Shown here one piece after another: positions 63,241 through 64,000 of a DNA stretch of 64,000 bases. A program made the position numbers and the translations under genes. The notes beneath the pieces were generated by a model. That model was given only the letters and a program-made list of their open reading frames with translations. It was not told the origin of the DNA and made no database searches. The number at the start of each line of letters is the position of its first letter. Position 1 is the stretch's first letter. This stretch comes from Lentimicrobiaceae bacterium (GTDB taxonomy: Bacteria; Bacteroidota; Bacteroidia; Bacteroidales; F082). Location of the stretch: assembly GCA_015061335.1 (NCBI GenBank), contig SUWT01000002.1, forward strand, positions 25,229-89,228, read 5' to 3'.

Positions 63241-64000
63241 TTAATCTAGCATCAGACTCAGAAATGCTGCCTGATTGTTAAAGATTTTTAACTTTTCAGG
63301 TAGCATTTCTGTATGATAACCAAATAATGCTTGTGTCAATTGTTCAATGTCAACAACATTTGAACCTATGGAATTTTTCTTGTCTAATACACCGTTATTT
63401 ATATAGTATGTTCCGTTATTTTCTGTTAAGATAGGGTCAACAAGAGAAAGTTCCATTTTAATTTTTGGATGAGAGATGGCATAAATTCTAAGCATTGTTT
63501 CTGCATCAATGAGACGTGACATTCCTAGACGATGAGTTTTTTGTCCGAAAACTGGAGGGATGATTATGTTGATTGAACTTTGGCTGTTGGCTATTGGCTG
63601 TTGGCTATTGAACCTTTGATTTGCTGCTGTTATCAAGTCGCTGAAGATAGCACTCGATTCGGCGAAGACATCTTTGATATAGATCTCGCCATTTCTCAAA
63701 TAACAGAAAGCCAAGCCACAAATATCTTCTCCATATCTCGCAACAAGCAGATGATTGTCGAACAACTCCAAGTCGTCTGTAATGACTTTAAAATCATATT
63801 CATTATGCTGGATGCAACAGTTACGAGCTCTCATCTTATTGTTAAAATATTCATACACTTCGTAAAAATCAGATGTTGGCTGTTGGCTATTAGCTATTAG
63901 CTGTTGGAAATCTGATATTACTGAATTGCTCACTTGTTGACTTGTAGTCTCGTTGACTTGTTGACTTAAATTAATCCTTATCTTAGAATAATCGAAAGTT
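63241..64000 (-). CDS. Eis-like GNAT/sterol-carrier-domain protein (5' end outside window)
   Basis: The ORF track starts at GTG 63933 but the frame stays open to the window edge (TFDYSKIRINLSQQVNETTSQQVSNSV...); 'LVARYGEDICGLAFCYLRNGEIYIKDVF' and 'GMSRLIDAETMLRIYAIS'. Confidence 0.55.
   Translation of the reverse strand, partial: TFDYSKIRINLSQQVNETTSQQVSNSVISDFQQLIANSQQPTSDFYEVYEYFNNKMRARNCCIQHNEYDFKVITDDLELFDNHLLVARYGEDICGLAFCYLRNGEIYIKDVFAESSAIFSDLITAANQRFNSQQPIANSQSSINIIIPPVFGQKTHRLGMSRLIDAETMLRIYAISHPKIKMELSLVDPILTENNGTYYINNGVLDKKNSIGSNVVDIEQLTQALFGYHTEMLPEKLKIFNNQAAFLSLMLD
63575..63608. repeat. 34-nt heptamer repeat within the Eis-like CDS, near-identical to 43517-43550
   Basis: TTGGCTG TTGGCTA TTGGCTG TTGGCTA. 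Confidence 0.92.
63868..63916. repeat. Heptamer array bounded by inverted repeat ATCAGAT/ATCTGAT, within CDS
   Basis: TTGGCTG TTGGCTA TTAGCTA TTAGCTG TTGGAAA between ATCAGAT (63868-63874) and ATCTGAT (63910-63916). Confidence 0.85.
63936..63967. repeat. Octamer array GTTGACTT/GTAGTCTC, within CDS
   Basis: GTTGACTT GTAGTCTC GTTGACTT GTTGACTT; related to 42807-42838. Confidence 0.88.

Noticed and set aside
43517-63967. Considered the repeats as sequencing or assembly slippage artefacts
   Set aside because: Units are imperfect with ordered variants, unit families differ between loci, and coding arrays keep the frame open; still worth confirming with raw reads.

Overview
AT-rich Bacteroidota (Bacteroidales-like) chromosomal window, mostly housekeeping genes. 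The lineage call rests on TAnnTTTG -7 promoter boxes, PorQ and type IX secretion (T9SS) C-terminal domains, a GWxTD protein, and long-form NusB. Main contents: five tRNAs (3 Ser, 2 Leu); tex, aroE, DUF368, glmM-like, recR, mltG, dapF, degP-like, rpoD-like sigma factor, pyrG, yidC, ZIP and MarC transporters; a small surface-glycan cluster; nusB, porQ, recF, DUF721, efp, lpxD-like; a TolC/HlyD/ABC-permease export cluster; an exonuclease-DnaE fusion; trxA, DUF58, LMW-PTP; a T9SS-type sialidase and a T9SS-type subtilase; iron-ADH, nitroreductase, OPT transporter, pepT, cN-I-like 5'-nucleotidase, rhodanese lipoprotein and an Eis-like acetyltransferase. I saw no CRISPR array, prophage or transposase. 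The most unusual signal is a dispersed family of strictly phased 7-nt (sometimes 8-nt) imperfect tandem repeats, concentrated in 41.9-64 kb plus one locus at 12.7 kb. The arrays lie in intergenic gaps, across stop codons, beside a promoter, and in frame inside coding sequences, where unrelated proteins (TolC-like and Eis-like) carry near-identical repeat-derived peptides (QQPI[AT]NSQSS; QQxNE[ST]TSQQ). Other points worth a look: a PPDK-like protein with ATP-grasp and phospho-His regions but no visible PEP-binding barrel, a DEDDh exonuclease fused to DnaE whose PHP metal-ligand motifs look intact, and a formyltransferase/beta-propeller fusion. All calls come from reading the sequence; no database search was run.
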